From: Bradyrhizobium elkanii USDA 76
Lineage (GTDB): Bacteria; Pseudomonadota; Alphaproteobacteria; Rhizobiales; Xanthobacteraceae
DNA: 64,000 nt
Assembly (NCBI RefSeq): GCF_023278185.1
Contig: NZ_CP066356.1
Span: forward strand, 6,626,001 to 6,690,000
Reading direction: 5' to 3'
The position numbers were made by a program, and so were the translations under genes. Shown here in pieces: positions 19,146 to 26,717 of the stretch. Each line of letters opens with the position of its first letter. The first letter of the stretch is position 1. Below the pieces are notes generated by a model. That model was not told the origin of the DNA, ran no database searches, and was given only the letters and a program-made list of their open reading frames with translations.

Positions 19146-19160
19146 TTCCGCTTGACGGAA
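19146..19160. promoter_or_regulatory. candidate operator TTCCG-N5-CGGAA
   Basis: TTCCGCTTGACGGAA is a 15-base inverted repeat about 106 bases upstream of the CoA-transferase start, in the only long gap before that seven-gene minus-strand run. No regulator gene is adjacent; the promoter for the CoA-transferase/importer operon should lie here. Confidence 0.35.
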
Positions 19161-19213
19161 TTAGCGAGCGTATGACCGAAATTGCTGCTCAGCGCGAAGC
19201 GAGGCTTGTGCAG

Positions 19214-20656
19214 CTAATTGCAGGTGAGTTGCGCTTCGAACCAGTGTTGCACTGAGTTCGACAATCGCGGCCATGCGCGCAAGACATGCGCGTATGTGGC
19301 ATCGCTCGCACCGGCGATGTTACGCAGTTCCTGCTCAATGGCGGGAAAGTCAACACCGAGGCACCGGCCGGCCTTGGCGACGGTGCGACCATCGACCACA
19401 AGCTCTGAGATCAGCGACGCATTGCCGCGTGCGAACAGGAGGTCGAGCGGATCGGCATCGAGAATCTGATCACGCTCGAGGCGGTCGAGATCGATGCCGA
19501 CGAAATCGGCCGGCGCACCGACCGCGAGCTCGCCGGCTCCGGGCGCGCCGGTGGCACGGCGGCCGTTGCGGATCGCGAGCGCGAAGAACTCCTGAGCTGT
19601 CCAGGTGCGCTTGAAGCCGAGGCCACCGTGCATCATCTGCACCAGCCGCATCTCGCGCAGCACGTCGTCATCCTCGTCGAGCGCAAGGCCATCGACGCCG
19701 ACCGCAATCCCGCAGCCGCAGCTATGCGCCGCCGCGATTGGTGCGTGTCCTGAGCGCAGGTGGAGGTTGGAGGAGAAATTGGTGACGATGCGCGCGCCCG
19801 ACGCCGCGATCATCTCGAGCTCGTCGGGCCGGGCGTGGATGCAATGCGCGAGCGTCAGCCGCTCCGAGAGGAAGCCGATGTCGCGGAGATAGCGGACGAT
19901 GCCGCCGGGAAAATGCCGGTCGGCCCAGGCGCGCTGGTAGATCGTCTCGAGCAGATGCATGTGAATGCGGCGGCCGGTCTGCGCCGAGTTCTCCGCGACC
20001 GCCTGCAGCAGTGGCTTCGAGCACCACTGCACCCCGGCCGGCCCAAGCTGGACGTCGACTTTCGGCCCGCCGATCGCCGCCGCGATGGCGTCGGTCAGCT
20101 CGATATAGGCCTGCGGCGACATCGGGGTGCGAACGAACAGCTGTTCGATCGTCTTGCGGTCGTGGGCCGGAAGGTCTGACAGCACCGCTTCGCTGTCGCC
20201 ATAGACGATCGGGTTCTGGTCGCGCACGGCGATCGCAAAGGCGATGCGGATGCCGACATCGGCGGCGGCGCGCGCGATCGCCCTGGCCTCCTCGACCAGC
20301 GGCATGGTGCCGCTCGGCCTCGTGTAGTGCACCATCATCGCGGCGCAGCCGGCCTGCGCTGCGCGGGCAAACGCCGAAGCCGCGGAGAGATAGGGATCGA
20401 CCGGCGTGCCGACCACCGTGCGCAGGATCCAGCTCTCCAGCGGCATGCCGATCGCGCCGAAGCTCGACGCGCGCGGACGGGCGTGGTCGTGGGCGTTGAC
20501 GAAAGCGGGGAGGATGAAGGAACGCGGGCCCTTCGCCGGGCTCGCGGCTTCGGAGATATCGGTGATGACGCCGTCGACGTGACGGAGCACGACGTCGTTG
20601 CGGATGCCGTGGTCAGCACCGCAGAACAGACGGGTTGCCGTGACGTCTGCTGTCAT
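19214..20656 (-). CDS. amidohydrolase-superfamily deaminase/hydrolase with complete metal site
   Basis: 480 residues from the ATG at 20656 (MTADVTATRLFCGADHG), best placed after GAGAGGG; two in-frame ATGs lie just upstream. TrzA/AtzB-type TIM-barrel with metal ligands HDH (LPAFVNAHDHARP), HxxE (RIHMHLLETI), a further His (LTLAHCIHARPDE), NFSSNLHLRSG, and Asp in GIAVGVDGLALDEDDD. It likely deaminates or hydrolyses a nitrogen heterocycle in the cytoplasm (family knowledge). It is 173 bases upstream of the CoA-transferase operon, and the neighbouring NMT1-type importer is a plausible substrate source. Confidence 0.88.
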   Translation of the reverse strand: MTADVTATRLFCGADHGIRNDVVLRHVDGVITDISEAASPAKGPRSFILPAFVNAHDHARPRASSFGAIGMPLESWILRTVVGTPVDPYLSAASAFARAAQAGCAAMMVHYTRPSGTMPLVEEARAIARAAADVGIRIAFAIAVRDQNPIVYGDSEAVLSDLPAHDRKTIEQLFVRTPMSPQAYIELTDAIAAAIGGPKVDVQLGPAGVQWCSKPLLQAVAENSAQTGRRIHMHLLETIYQRAWADRHFPGGIVRYLRDIGFLSERLTLAHCIHARPDELEMIAASGARIVTNFSSNLHLRSGHAPIAAAHSCGCGIAVGVDGLALDEDDDVLREMRLVQMMHGGLGFKRTWTAQEFFALAIRNGRRATGAPGAGELAVGAPADFVGIDLDRLERDQILDADPLDLLFARGNASLISELVVDGRTVAKAGRCLGVDFPAIEQELRNIAGASDATYAHVLRAWPRLSNSVQHWFEAQLTCN

Positions 20657-20683
20657 GGTCATCCCTCTCATTACGGCCTGCTT

Positions 20684-20810
20684 CACCTCTCCCGCTTGCG
20701 GGGGAGGTCGGATCGCATCGGAGATGCGATCCGGGTGGGGGCTCTCACCACAATACGACTCGTGGATAGAGCCCCCACCCCGGCCCTCCCCCGCAAGCGG
20801 GAGAGGGAGC
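20684..20810. repeat. large dispersed extragenic palindrome
   Basis: Outer arms CCTCTCCCGCTTGCGGGGGAGG and its complement, an inner GGATCGCATC...GATGCGATCC hairpin, and GGGTGGGGGCTCTC paired with GAGCCCCCACCC. A near copy lies at 38321-38450. It fills the gap between the amidohydrolase and the importer binding-protein stop. Confidence 0.8.
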
Positions 20811-20846
20811 AAACCTCCGATGCGGCCGGAGCTCGGCCTCGCTCAA

Positions 20847-21872
20847 TCAATTCGCCGTATACACCAACTCCCTCTCTGCGCGCGGCGGCAGGAATTCCCG
20901 CGAGAACACTTCGGCCGGGGCCGGCGTGCGGGCGAGCTGGTAGCCTTCGACGATGAAGCCGATGGCGCGGGCCATGCGGTCGTCCCTGACGTCGCCGATG
21001 CCGATGTCCTTCATCTCCGGCGAGACGATCAGCTTCTCGAAGGAATATTGCAGCCGGCGCTTCTCGACATCGACATTGATCAGATTGTCGTAGTTCAGCG
21101 CCGCCTTCATGGCCGCGTTCTGGTCCTTGGCGACCGCGATCGCGCCCCTGTTGATGGCGCGGACGAGGCCGGCCACCGCCTTCGGGTTCGACGCGATCAG
21201 CTTGCGCGAGACCATCACGCCGTTGGAATAGAGGTCGAGCCCGTAATCGCCGAACGAGAACCATTTGAAGTCCTTGTCGGGGTCCTGGCGGTTCAGCACC
21301 AGGTTGAAATAGCTCGTGATGTTGAACACCAGCGCGGCGTCGATGTCGCCCTTGATCAGCATCGGCTCCTGCAGATTCGGCGCCATGTTGGAGACCTTGA
21401 TCTTCTCGCCATCGAGCCCGTTCTTGTGCACGAACACCGGCAATAGCCGCGTGGTCGGCGTGCCTTGCGCGCCGCCGAGCGTGTGGCCCTCGAAATCCTT
21501 GATCGTCTTGATGCCGCTCGAGTTCTTGGCGACGATCGCGAATGGCGGCTGGTTCCACATCATGTAGACCATGACGGGCGCATCCTGCGGCTTGGTCGCG
21601 GCGTTCTGGATGATCGCGTTGACGTCGCCGAAGCCGGCGTCATAGGCGCCCGACATGATGCGCGTCACGGTCGCGCCGGAGCCCTCGCCCTGGTCGATCA
21701 CGACGTTGAGGCCCTCTTCCTTGAAGTAGCCGTTGTCCTTGGCGTAGAAGAACGCGGCGTCCGAGCCTTGCGTCTTCCAGCCCAGCGTGAACTTGATGGT
21801 GGTGTCCTCGGCGCGCGCGGGACCGGCGATCAGGGCCAATCCCAACAGCGCGGCGCTTACTTTTCTCAGCAT
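20847..21872 (-). CDS. NMT1/THI5-family ABC substrate-binding protein
   Basis: 341 residues from the ATG at 21872, preceded by AAGGAG. Sec signal peptide MLRKVSAALLGLALIAGPARA, then the NMT1/SsuA-like pattern: KFTLGWKTQGSDAAFFYAKD, YFKEEGLNVVIDQGEGSG, FGDVNAIIQNAA and ALVFNITSYFN. Family members bind pyrimidine-like, thiamine-precursor, taurine or nitrate-type ligands; GDVNAI is typical of the pyrimidine/riboflavin-precursor group. Third gene of a minus-strand operon after ATPase and permease. Confidence 0.9.
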   Translation of the reverse strand: MLRKVSAALLGLALIAGPARAEDTTIKFTLGWKTQGSDAAFFYAKDNGYFKEEGLNVVIDQGEGSGATVTRIMSGAYDAGFGDVNAIIQNAATKPQDAPVMVYMMWNQPPFAIVAKNSSGIKTIKDFEGHTLGGAQGTPTTRLLPVFVHKNGLDGEKIKVSNMAPNLQEPMLIKGDIDAALVFNITSYFNLVLNRQDPDKDFKWFSFGDYGLDLYSNGVMVSRKLIASNPKAVAGLVRAINRGAIAVAKDQNAAMKAALNYDNLINVDVEKRRLQYSFEKLIVSPEMKDIGIGDVRDDRMARAIGFIVEGYQLARTPAPAEVFSREFLPPRAERELVYTAN

Positions 21873-21916
21873 CGAGATCTCCTTAAGCTTCATTGCTTGA
21901 CGGTCGACGAAGTGTC

Positions 21917-22693
21917 TCAAGTGGCGATGACATTGTCCTTGCGTGTCGCCCAGCCGGTGACCTGACCCTCGATCAGCGAGAACAGGACGTAGAGTGCGAC
22001 GCCGAGGCCGGCGAGCACGAACAGCCCGGCGAACACCAGCGGCACGTTGAAATTGGAGGACGCGGTCATCATGACGTTGCCGATGCCGCGGTTCGAGGCG
22101 ACGGTTTCCGACAGCACCGCGCCGACAAAGGCGTAGGAGACCGCGACCTTCAGCGAGGCGAAGAAGAACGGCATCGTCCTGGGCAGGCCGACATTCCAGA
22201 GGATGTCGAACTTGCTGGCGCCGAGTGCCTTCAGCACATCCTCGAGCTCGGGCTCGGTGGTGGCAAGACCGGTGGCGATGTTGACGACGATCGGGAAGAA
22301 GCAGATCGACAGCGAGGTCAACACCGCCGGCACGGTGCCGGAGCCGAACCACAACACGAAGATCGGCACCACGGCGACCTTCGGGATCGACGAGAAGCCG
22401 ACCAGCAGCGGATAACAGGTGTCGTAGGCGGTTTTTGACACCCCGATCACGGCACCGAGCGCGACGCCGAGCGCCACGCCGAGCACGAAGCCGATCATGG
22501 TGGTGACCAGGGTCTGCACGATGTGCGGCCACAGGATCGGGAGTTTATCGAACAGCGTGACGAAGATCTGCGACGGCCGCGGCAGCACGAGGTCCGACAT
22601 CCCCGTCACCAGGCAGAACAGCTCCCAGGCGACGAAGAACAGCACGATCAGCGCCGCGGACCAGGCCTTCTGCCTGATATCTGACGCGGACAT
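21917..22693 (-). CDS. ABC importer permease (SsuC/TauC/ThiX-type)
   Basis: 258 residues, start with an AAGGAG site. Six membrane spans and the BPD_transp_1 EAA loop LKALGASKFDILWNVGLPRT. Typical size for the NMT1-linked importer permeases. Two bases separate it from the ATPase gene upstream, and 44 bases separate it from the binding protein downstream. Confidence 0.92.
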   Translation of the reverse strand: MSASDIRQKAWSAALIVLFFVAWELFCLVTGMSDLVLPRPSQIFVTLFDKLPILWPHIVQTLVTTMIGFVLGVALGVALGAVIGVSKTAYDTCYPLLVGFSSIPKVAVVPIFVLWFGSGTVPAVLTSLSICFFPIVVNIATGLATTEPELEDVLKALGASKFDILWNVGLPRTMPFFFASLKVAVSYAFVGAVLSETVASNRGIGNVMMTASSNFNVPLVFAGLFVLAGLGVALYVLFSLIEGQVTGWATRKDNVIAT

Positions 22694-22695
22694 GG

Positions 22696-23550
22696 TCAGG
22701 CTCCTTCTCGCGCGGCGGTGCGCGCATCGACAATGAAGGCGCGGAGCTTCTGGTTGAGCGCGATGAAGTCGGGCTCGAAGGTCATCGCCACGGTACGCGG
22801 ACGGGCGAAATCGACCCTGGAGTCGTCGAGGATGCGGCCGGGCCGCGCGCTCATCACGCAGATGCGGCTGGCGAGGAAGCCGGCCTCGCGCAGATCATGG
22901 GTGACCAGCAGCACGGTCGGCCTGTGGGTCATCCAGAGCTGCTGAAGGATTCCCCACAGCTCCTCGCGGGTGAACTGGTCGAGCGCGCCGAACGGCTCGT
23001 CGAGCAGCAGCATGCGCGGCTCGTGGATCAGCGCGCGGCACAGATTGGCACGCTGGAGCATGCCGCCGGAGAGCTGCCAGGGATAGCGGCCGCCAAAGCC
23101 CTTCAGCCCGACCTGCTCGAGCAGCGCATTGGCCTTGTCGCGGAACTCGGTCTTGCGCAGCTTGCGGAATTGCGAGCGGAACGGCTCGACGATCTTCAGC
23201 GGCAGCATGATGTTCTTTTCGATCGTCATCCACGGCAGCATGGTCGGGTTCTGGAACGCCATGCCGACCCGCATCGCGCGCGCCGCGACCTCGCGGCCGC
23301 CGACGATGACGACGCCGGTGGTCGGCCGCGCCAGGCCGGAAACCAGCCGCAGGATGGTGGACTTGCCGCAGCCGGACGGGCCGACCAGCGCGACGAACTC
23401 GCCATCGGCGATCCGCAGCGTGGTTGTCGACAGTGCCGGCACGGCGCGGGCGCCCCGGCCGAACGTGACGGAGGCGTCCGACAGCTCGATCGCGGTCGGC
23501 GCGGATCCGGCGGCCATCGGTTCGCCGGCAAATTCGGAGTTTGGTTGCAT
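22696..23550 (-). CDS. ABC importer ATP-binding protein (SsuB/TauB type)
   Basis: About 284 residues if translation starts at the ATG at 23550 (MQPNSEFAGEP); an ATG two codons upstream and another at 23517 are possible, and no clear ribosome site decides. Walker A GPSGCGKSTILRLVSG, signature LSGGMLQRANLCRAL, Walker B LLLDEPFGALD, H-loop LVTHDLREA. The start region overlaps a candidate GntR operator (TTGCATGC, 23545-23552), so repressor binding would occlude it. First gene of a three-gene importer operon divergent from the GntR gene. Confidence 0.9.
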   Translation of the reverse strand: MQPNSEFAGEPMAAGSAPTAIELSDASVTFGRGARAVPALSTTTLRIADGEFVALVGPSGCGKSTILRLVSGLARPTTGVVIVGGREVAARAMRVGMAFQNPTMLPWMTIEKNIMLPLKIVEPFRSQFRKLRKTEFRDKANALLEQVGLKGFGGRYPWQLSGGMLQRANLCRALIHEPRMLLLDEPFGALDQFTREELWGILQQLWMTHRPTVLLVTHDLREAGFLASRICVMSARPGRILDDSRVDFARPRTVAMTFEPDFIALNQKLRAFIVDARTAAREGA

Positions 23551-23680
23551 GCGCATCACGAGCAAAGTGCATGCAAGCCGGATGCCAGCGGCGGCCGCGT
23601 GGAAAATCAAGGAGATCGCGCGTTCCGCGCTTCAAAGGCCGGATTCCTTTTGGGCAATCCGTGGCTCAAACTGCATGCAA
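23545..23680. promoter_or_regulatory. three TGCATGCAA-type operator candidates in a divergent promoter
   Basis: TTGCATGC at 23545-23552, TGCATGCAA at 23568-23576 and TGCATGCAA at 23672-23680. The last two share the context AAA(G/C)TGCATGCAA. All lie between the importer ATPase and the divergent GntR/FCD gene. Palindromic TGCATGCA/TNGTATACNA-like cores are typical GntR/FCD operators (family knowledge); autoregulation plus importer control is inferred. Confidence 0.55.
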
Positions 23681-23751
23681 TTCGAGCGCCCGATTGCTTT
23701 GGCGGTATGATAAAGAGGCGTTCGAAGCACCTTCGAGAGGGATTCGCGGCA

Positions 23752-24510
23752 ATGGCGGGGCGCGCCGACAGCAGCAAGACGGCTGAATCGTCAGACAAGG
23801 TCAGCGTGATCTGCCGCGCGCTGCGGCGCGCGATCATCGAGCAGGCGCTGGAGCCCGGCGCCAAGCTGCCCGAGGATTCGCTCGGCGAGCGCTTCGGCGT
23901 CAGCCGCACCATCGCACGGCATGCGCTCGGGCAATTGGCGGGGGAAGGCCTGGTCGAGCTGCGCCGCAACCGCATTGCCGTGGTGGCGACGCCGAGCTGG
24001 CAGGAGGCGCGCGATGCCTTCGATATCCGCATCGAGCTCGAGCGGCTGGTGGTGCGGCAGCTCGCCGGCAAGCTGACCAAGGCGCAGATCGCCGAGCTCA
24101 CCGCCCACGTCGACGCCGAGGATCGCGCCCGCGACGGCACCGATGCGGTGTCGATCCGGCTCGCCACCGAATTCCACATCCTGCTTGCTCACATGACGAA
24201 CAGCCCGATCCTGGTGCGCTATGTCAGCGAGGTCGCCTACCGCTGCTGCCTGACACTGTCGCTGTACAGCCGGCCGCATTCGTCGGAATGCGCGATCAAC
24301 GAGCACCGCGCGATCATCGCCGCGCTGGCGAAAGGCGACGTCGACAAGGTGATGGGGCTGATGCACAGCCATCTGGATTCCGTGGCGAACCGTGCGCTGG
24401 TCGCGCCGAGCCCGCAGCGCGGGCGCGATCTGCTGGATATTCTGGCACCCTATGCCGACGAGGCAACCGGCGAAAAGGTGGTGAAGCTGCCGAAGGCGGC
24501 GCGGCGCTGA
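23752..24510 (+). CDS. GntR-family transcriptional regulator, FCD subfamily
   Basis: 252 residues from the ATG at 23752 (MAGRADSSKTAES); an ATG at 23707 is an alternative. Winged-helix domain about 18-85 (LPEDSLGERFGVSRTIARHALGQLAGEGLVEL pattern), then an all-helical FCD ligand domain about 95-230 with candidate metal or ligand residues in FDIRIELERL, FHILLAHMTNSP and NEHRAIIAAL. Such regulators respond to organic acids or sugar acids (family knowledge). It is divergent from the NMT1-type importer and shares the TGCATGCAA sites, so it probably controls that importer and itself. Confidence 0.93.
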   Translation: MAGRADSSKTAESSDKVSVICRALRRAIIEQALEPGAKLPEDSLGERFGVSRTIARHALGQLAGEGLVELRRNRIAVVATPSWQEARDAFDIRIELERLVVRQLAGKLTKAQIAELTAHVDAEDRARDGTDAVSIRLATEFHILLAHMTNSPILVRYVSEVAYRCCLTLSLYSRPHSSECAINEHRAIIAALAKGDVDKVMGLMHSHLDSVANRALVAPSPQRGRDLLDILAPYADEATGEKVVKLPKAARR

Positions 24511-24520
24511 CGCTCCATCA

Positions 24521-24624
24521 CCGTCATCCTGAGGAGGCCGCAACGCGGCCGTCTCGAAGGATCGACGGCCACCGGTCGGGCCGTGCATCCTTCGAGACGC
24601 GCTACGCGCTCCTAAGGATGACGG
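24521..24624. repeat. dispersed CGTCATCCTGAGG palindrome, copy 1
   Basis: CCGTCATCCTGAGGAGG at one end and CTCCTAAGGATGACGG at the other, with inner CTCGAAGGAT and ATCCTTCGAGACG arms. Convergent position between the GntR stop and the NTF2-like stop, so a possible bidirectional terminator. Confidence 0.8.
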
Positions 24625-24643
24625 GGATACAAGGTTGCTTCCC

Positions 24644-25063
24644 CTACGCCTCGATCCCCCGCCGCACCAAAATCCGCTCGGCGCTGTCGTTCCAGACGTC
24701 CATCTTGACGATCTGCCCGCCCCGCACCACGAAGCGGTCGACATAGCGGTTGCCTTCGAACGGCGTGCCGTCGGTCCATTCGCCGTAGAGCGTCCCGACG
24801 CTGTAGACGACGGTCTCGTCCGTGCCAGGGCAGACATCGAAGCGATCCATCTTCTTCTTCACCCAGCGATAGCGCTTCGCATTGAAGGCAGTCGGCCCGC
24901 GCGGATGGTCGAATTCGCGCCCGCCGGTGAAGGTGATCACCGTGCCCGGCTTCATATAGGCCGCGGCCGCATCCGGATCGGGAATCATCGACGCCGTCAA
25001 ATAGGCCTCGACGATCTCTGCGTCGGACATCGGGCGGGCATCGGCTTTGGCTGGTGCGGACAT
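24644..25063 (-). CDS. NTF2/SnoaL-like fold protein
   Basis: 139 residues. Predicted cone-shaped alpha+beta NTF2 fold: N-terminal helices with EIVEAYLTASMIPDPDAAAAY, then strands carrying VITFTGGREFDHPRG, TVVYSVGTLYGEWTDG, and a C-terminal IVKMDVWNDSAERIL. The family includes small ketosteroid-isomerase-like enzymes and ligand-binding proteins; catalytic residues cannot be assigned from sequence alone. Divergent from an amidohydrolase with which it shares GntR-like operator candidates, suggesting joint control. Confidence 0.8.
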   Translation of the reverse strand: MSAPAKADARPMSDAEIVEAYLTASMIPDPDAAAAYMKPGTVITFTGGREFDHPRGPTAFNAKRYRWVKKKMDRFDVCPGTDETVVYSVGTLYGEWTDGTPFEGNRYVDRFVVRGGQIVKMDVWNDSAERILVRRGIEA

Positions 25064-25109
25064 GGGGGCCTCCGGAGATAATCAGGACTCTACAATCTGG
25101 CCGCCAAAG

Positions 25110-25155
25110 TGTATGCATATTTTTTAGACAATCGAACCATAGAACTGCACACAAT
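25110..25155. promoter_or_regulatory. GntR-like operator candidates and ACAATCTGG direct repeat
   Basis: TGTATGCATA at 25110-25119 (context AAAGTGTATGCATA) and CTGCACACAAT at 25145-25155 resemble the AAAGTGCATGCAA sites near the GntR gene. ACAATCTGG occurs twice nearby, at 25092-25100 and 25151-25159. All lie in the divergent region between the NTF2-like and amidohydrolase genes, so one regulator may control both loci (inference). Confidence 0.4.
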
Positions 25156-25216
25156 CTGGTGCTGCCGGATCCCCACCCCTCCGCTAGGCTGAAACCATCC
25201 TGATGTTTGCTCGCCG

Positions 25217-26452
25217 ATGATCGCGACACCTGCCTTTGACCTTGTCTTCCGCAATGCCGTGACGCGCAGCTCCGCCGCCGCGGTCGATATCGGCATCGCC
25301 GGCGGCAGGATCGCCGCGATCGCGCCGCGCCTCGTGTGCGAGGCGGTCGAAGTCGACCTCAACGGCCGGCTGGCGTTGCCCGGCTTCGTCGACACCCATA
25401 TCCATCTCGACAAGGCCTGCCTGCTCGGCCGCTGCGGCCACGATCACGCCAGCCTCAGCGAGGCGATCCGCGCGGTGTCGGCGATGAAGCGCGACTTCAC
25501 GGTCGAGGATGTCTATGCGCGCGGCTCAAAAGTGATCGAGCGCGCGATCACGGCGGGCACCACGCGGATGCGGACGCATGTCGAGATCGACCCGCGGATC
25601 GGGCTGCGCGGCTTCGAGGCGGTAAAGGCCTTGAAACGCGACTATGCCTGGGCGCTCGACCTCTCGCTTTGTGTCTTCCCGCAGGAGGGCCTGATCAACG
25701 ATCCCGGCGCCGACGCGCTCTTGGTCGCGGCGCTCAACGACGGTGCAGAGGCGGTCGGCGGCTGCCCCTATGTCGACAGCGACCCGAACGCGCATATCGC
25801 GCGCATCTTCGACCTCGCGCAGGAGTTCGACGTCGATGTCGACCTCCATCTCGATTTCGACCTCGATCCCTCCTGGTGGCACATGGAGGAGGTCTGCCGG
25901 CAGACCGAACGGCGCAACTATCACGGGCGCGTCGCGATCGGGCACGCCACCAAACTCTCCGCGCTGCCGCCTGATCGGTTGAAGAAAGCCGGCGCTCGGC
26001 TCGCCGAGGCCGGCGTCGCGGTCACCGTGCTGCCGGCGACCGATCTCTATCTGATGGGACGCGACGCCACCCACAACGCGCCGCGCGGGCTGACCGCCGC
26101 GCACCGGCTCGTCGCCGATGGCGTGCTGTGCTCGGTCGCGACCAACAATGTGCAGAATCCGTTCACGCCGTTCGGCGATGCATCGCTGCTGCGGATGGCC
26201 AATCTCTACGCCAATGCGGCGCATGCCGGGATCGGCGAGTTCGATGCCTGCCTCGATCTCGTCACCGACCTGCCGGCACGGCTAATGAACCTCAAGGATT
26301 ACGGCATCGCGGTCGGCAATCCCGCCGACATCGTCGTGCTCGATGCCGACAGCGGAACCAACGCGATCGCCGAACTGCCCGACGTGCTGATGGGCTTCAA
26401 GCGCGGCCGCAAGACCTTCGAACGCCAGCGCCCGACGCTGTTCCGGCCGTAG
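25217..26452 (+). CDS. CodA-like amidohydrolase with atypical active site
   Basis: 411 residues, cytosine-deaminase-like barrel. HxH metal ligands His61/His63 in VDTHIHLDKACLLG, His211 in VDLHLDFDLD and His243 in AIGHATKLS are kept. However, the SDN/DDV metal-Asp motif reads ATNNVQNPFTPFG (Asn310-Asn311), and the HCDE proton-shuttle Glu position reads HLDF (Phe214). It is therefore probably not an ordinary cytosine deaminase; it may belong to a divergent subfamily with another reaction. No strong ribosome site precedes the ATG. It follows a shared divergent promoter with the NTF2-like gene. Confidence 0.85.
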   Translation: MIATPAFDLVFRNAVTRSSAAAVDIGIAGGRIAAIAPRLVCEAVEVDLNGRLALPGFVDTHIHLDKACLLGRCGHDHASLSEAIRAVSAMKRDFTVEDVYARGSKVIERAITAGTTRMRTHVEIDPRIGLRGFEAVKALKRDYAWALDLSLCVFPQEGLINDPGADALLVAALNDGAEAVGGCPYVDSDPNAHIARIFDLAQEFDVDVDLHLDFDLDPSWWHMEEVCRQTERRNYHGRVAIGHATKLSALPPDRLKKAGARLAEAGVAVTVLPATDLYLMGRDATHNAPRGLTAAHRLVADGVLCSVATNNVQNPFTPFGDASLLRMANLYANAAHAGIGEFDACLDLVTDLPARLMNLKDYGIAVGNPADIVVLDADSGTNAIAELPDVLMGFKRGRKTFERQRPTLFRP

Positions 26453-26469
26453 ACCCGAACACTCCCTCC

Positions 26470-26594
26470 CCGTCATCCTGAGGTGCGAGCTCTTGCGAGC
26501 CTCGAAGGATGCACGGCCCCATGAGATCCGCGCGGAAGGAGCCGGGCCGTCGCCCTTCGAGACGCGCGCAAGAGCGCGCTCCTCAGGGTGACGG
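26470..26594. repeat. dispersed CGTCATCCTGAGG palindrome, copy 2
   Basis: CCGTCATCCTGAGGTGCGAG at the left, CTCCTCAGGGTGACGGTG at the right, with CTCGAAGGATGC and CCCTTCGAGACGC inner arms. Directly downstream of the amidohydrolase. Confidence 0.8.
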
Positions 26595-26717
26595 TGAAAG
26601 AAGAGGCGAGTGCCGCCTTGCCAATACGCATTGTCGCCTTGCCCTGGCGCGAATTGACGCCCTCGCCGATCCGTTGTTGAACGTCCTCAACACCAACAAA
26701 CAGCCGGGCAGGAAACC

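Noticed and set aside
20684..20810. Palindrome considered as a CRISPR or attachment site
   Set aside because: There are no repeated spacers, no cas genes and no integrase; it matches a dispersed Bradyrhizobium-type palindrome also present at 38321.
24521..24624. GTCATCCTGAGG palindromes considered as insertion sequences
   Set aside because: About 100 bases with no transposase gene or target duplication visible; they are non-autonomous repeats at most.
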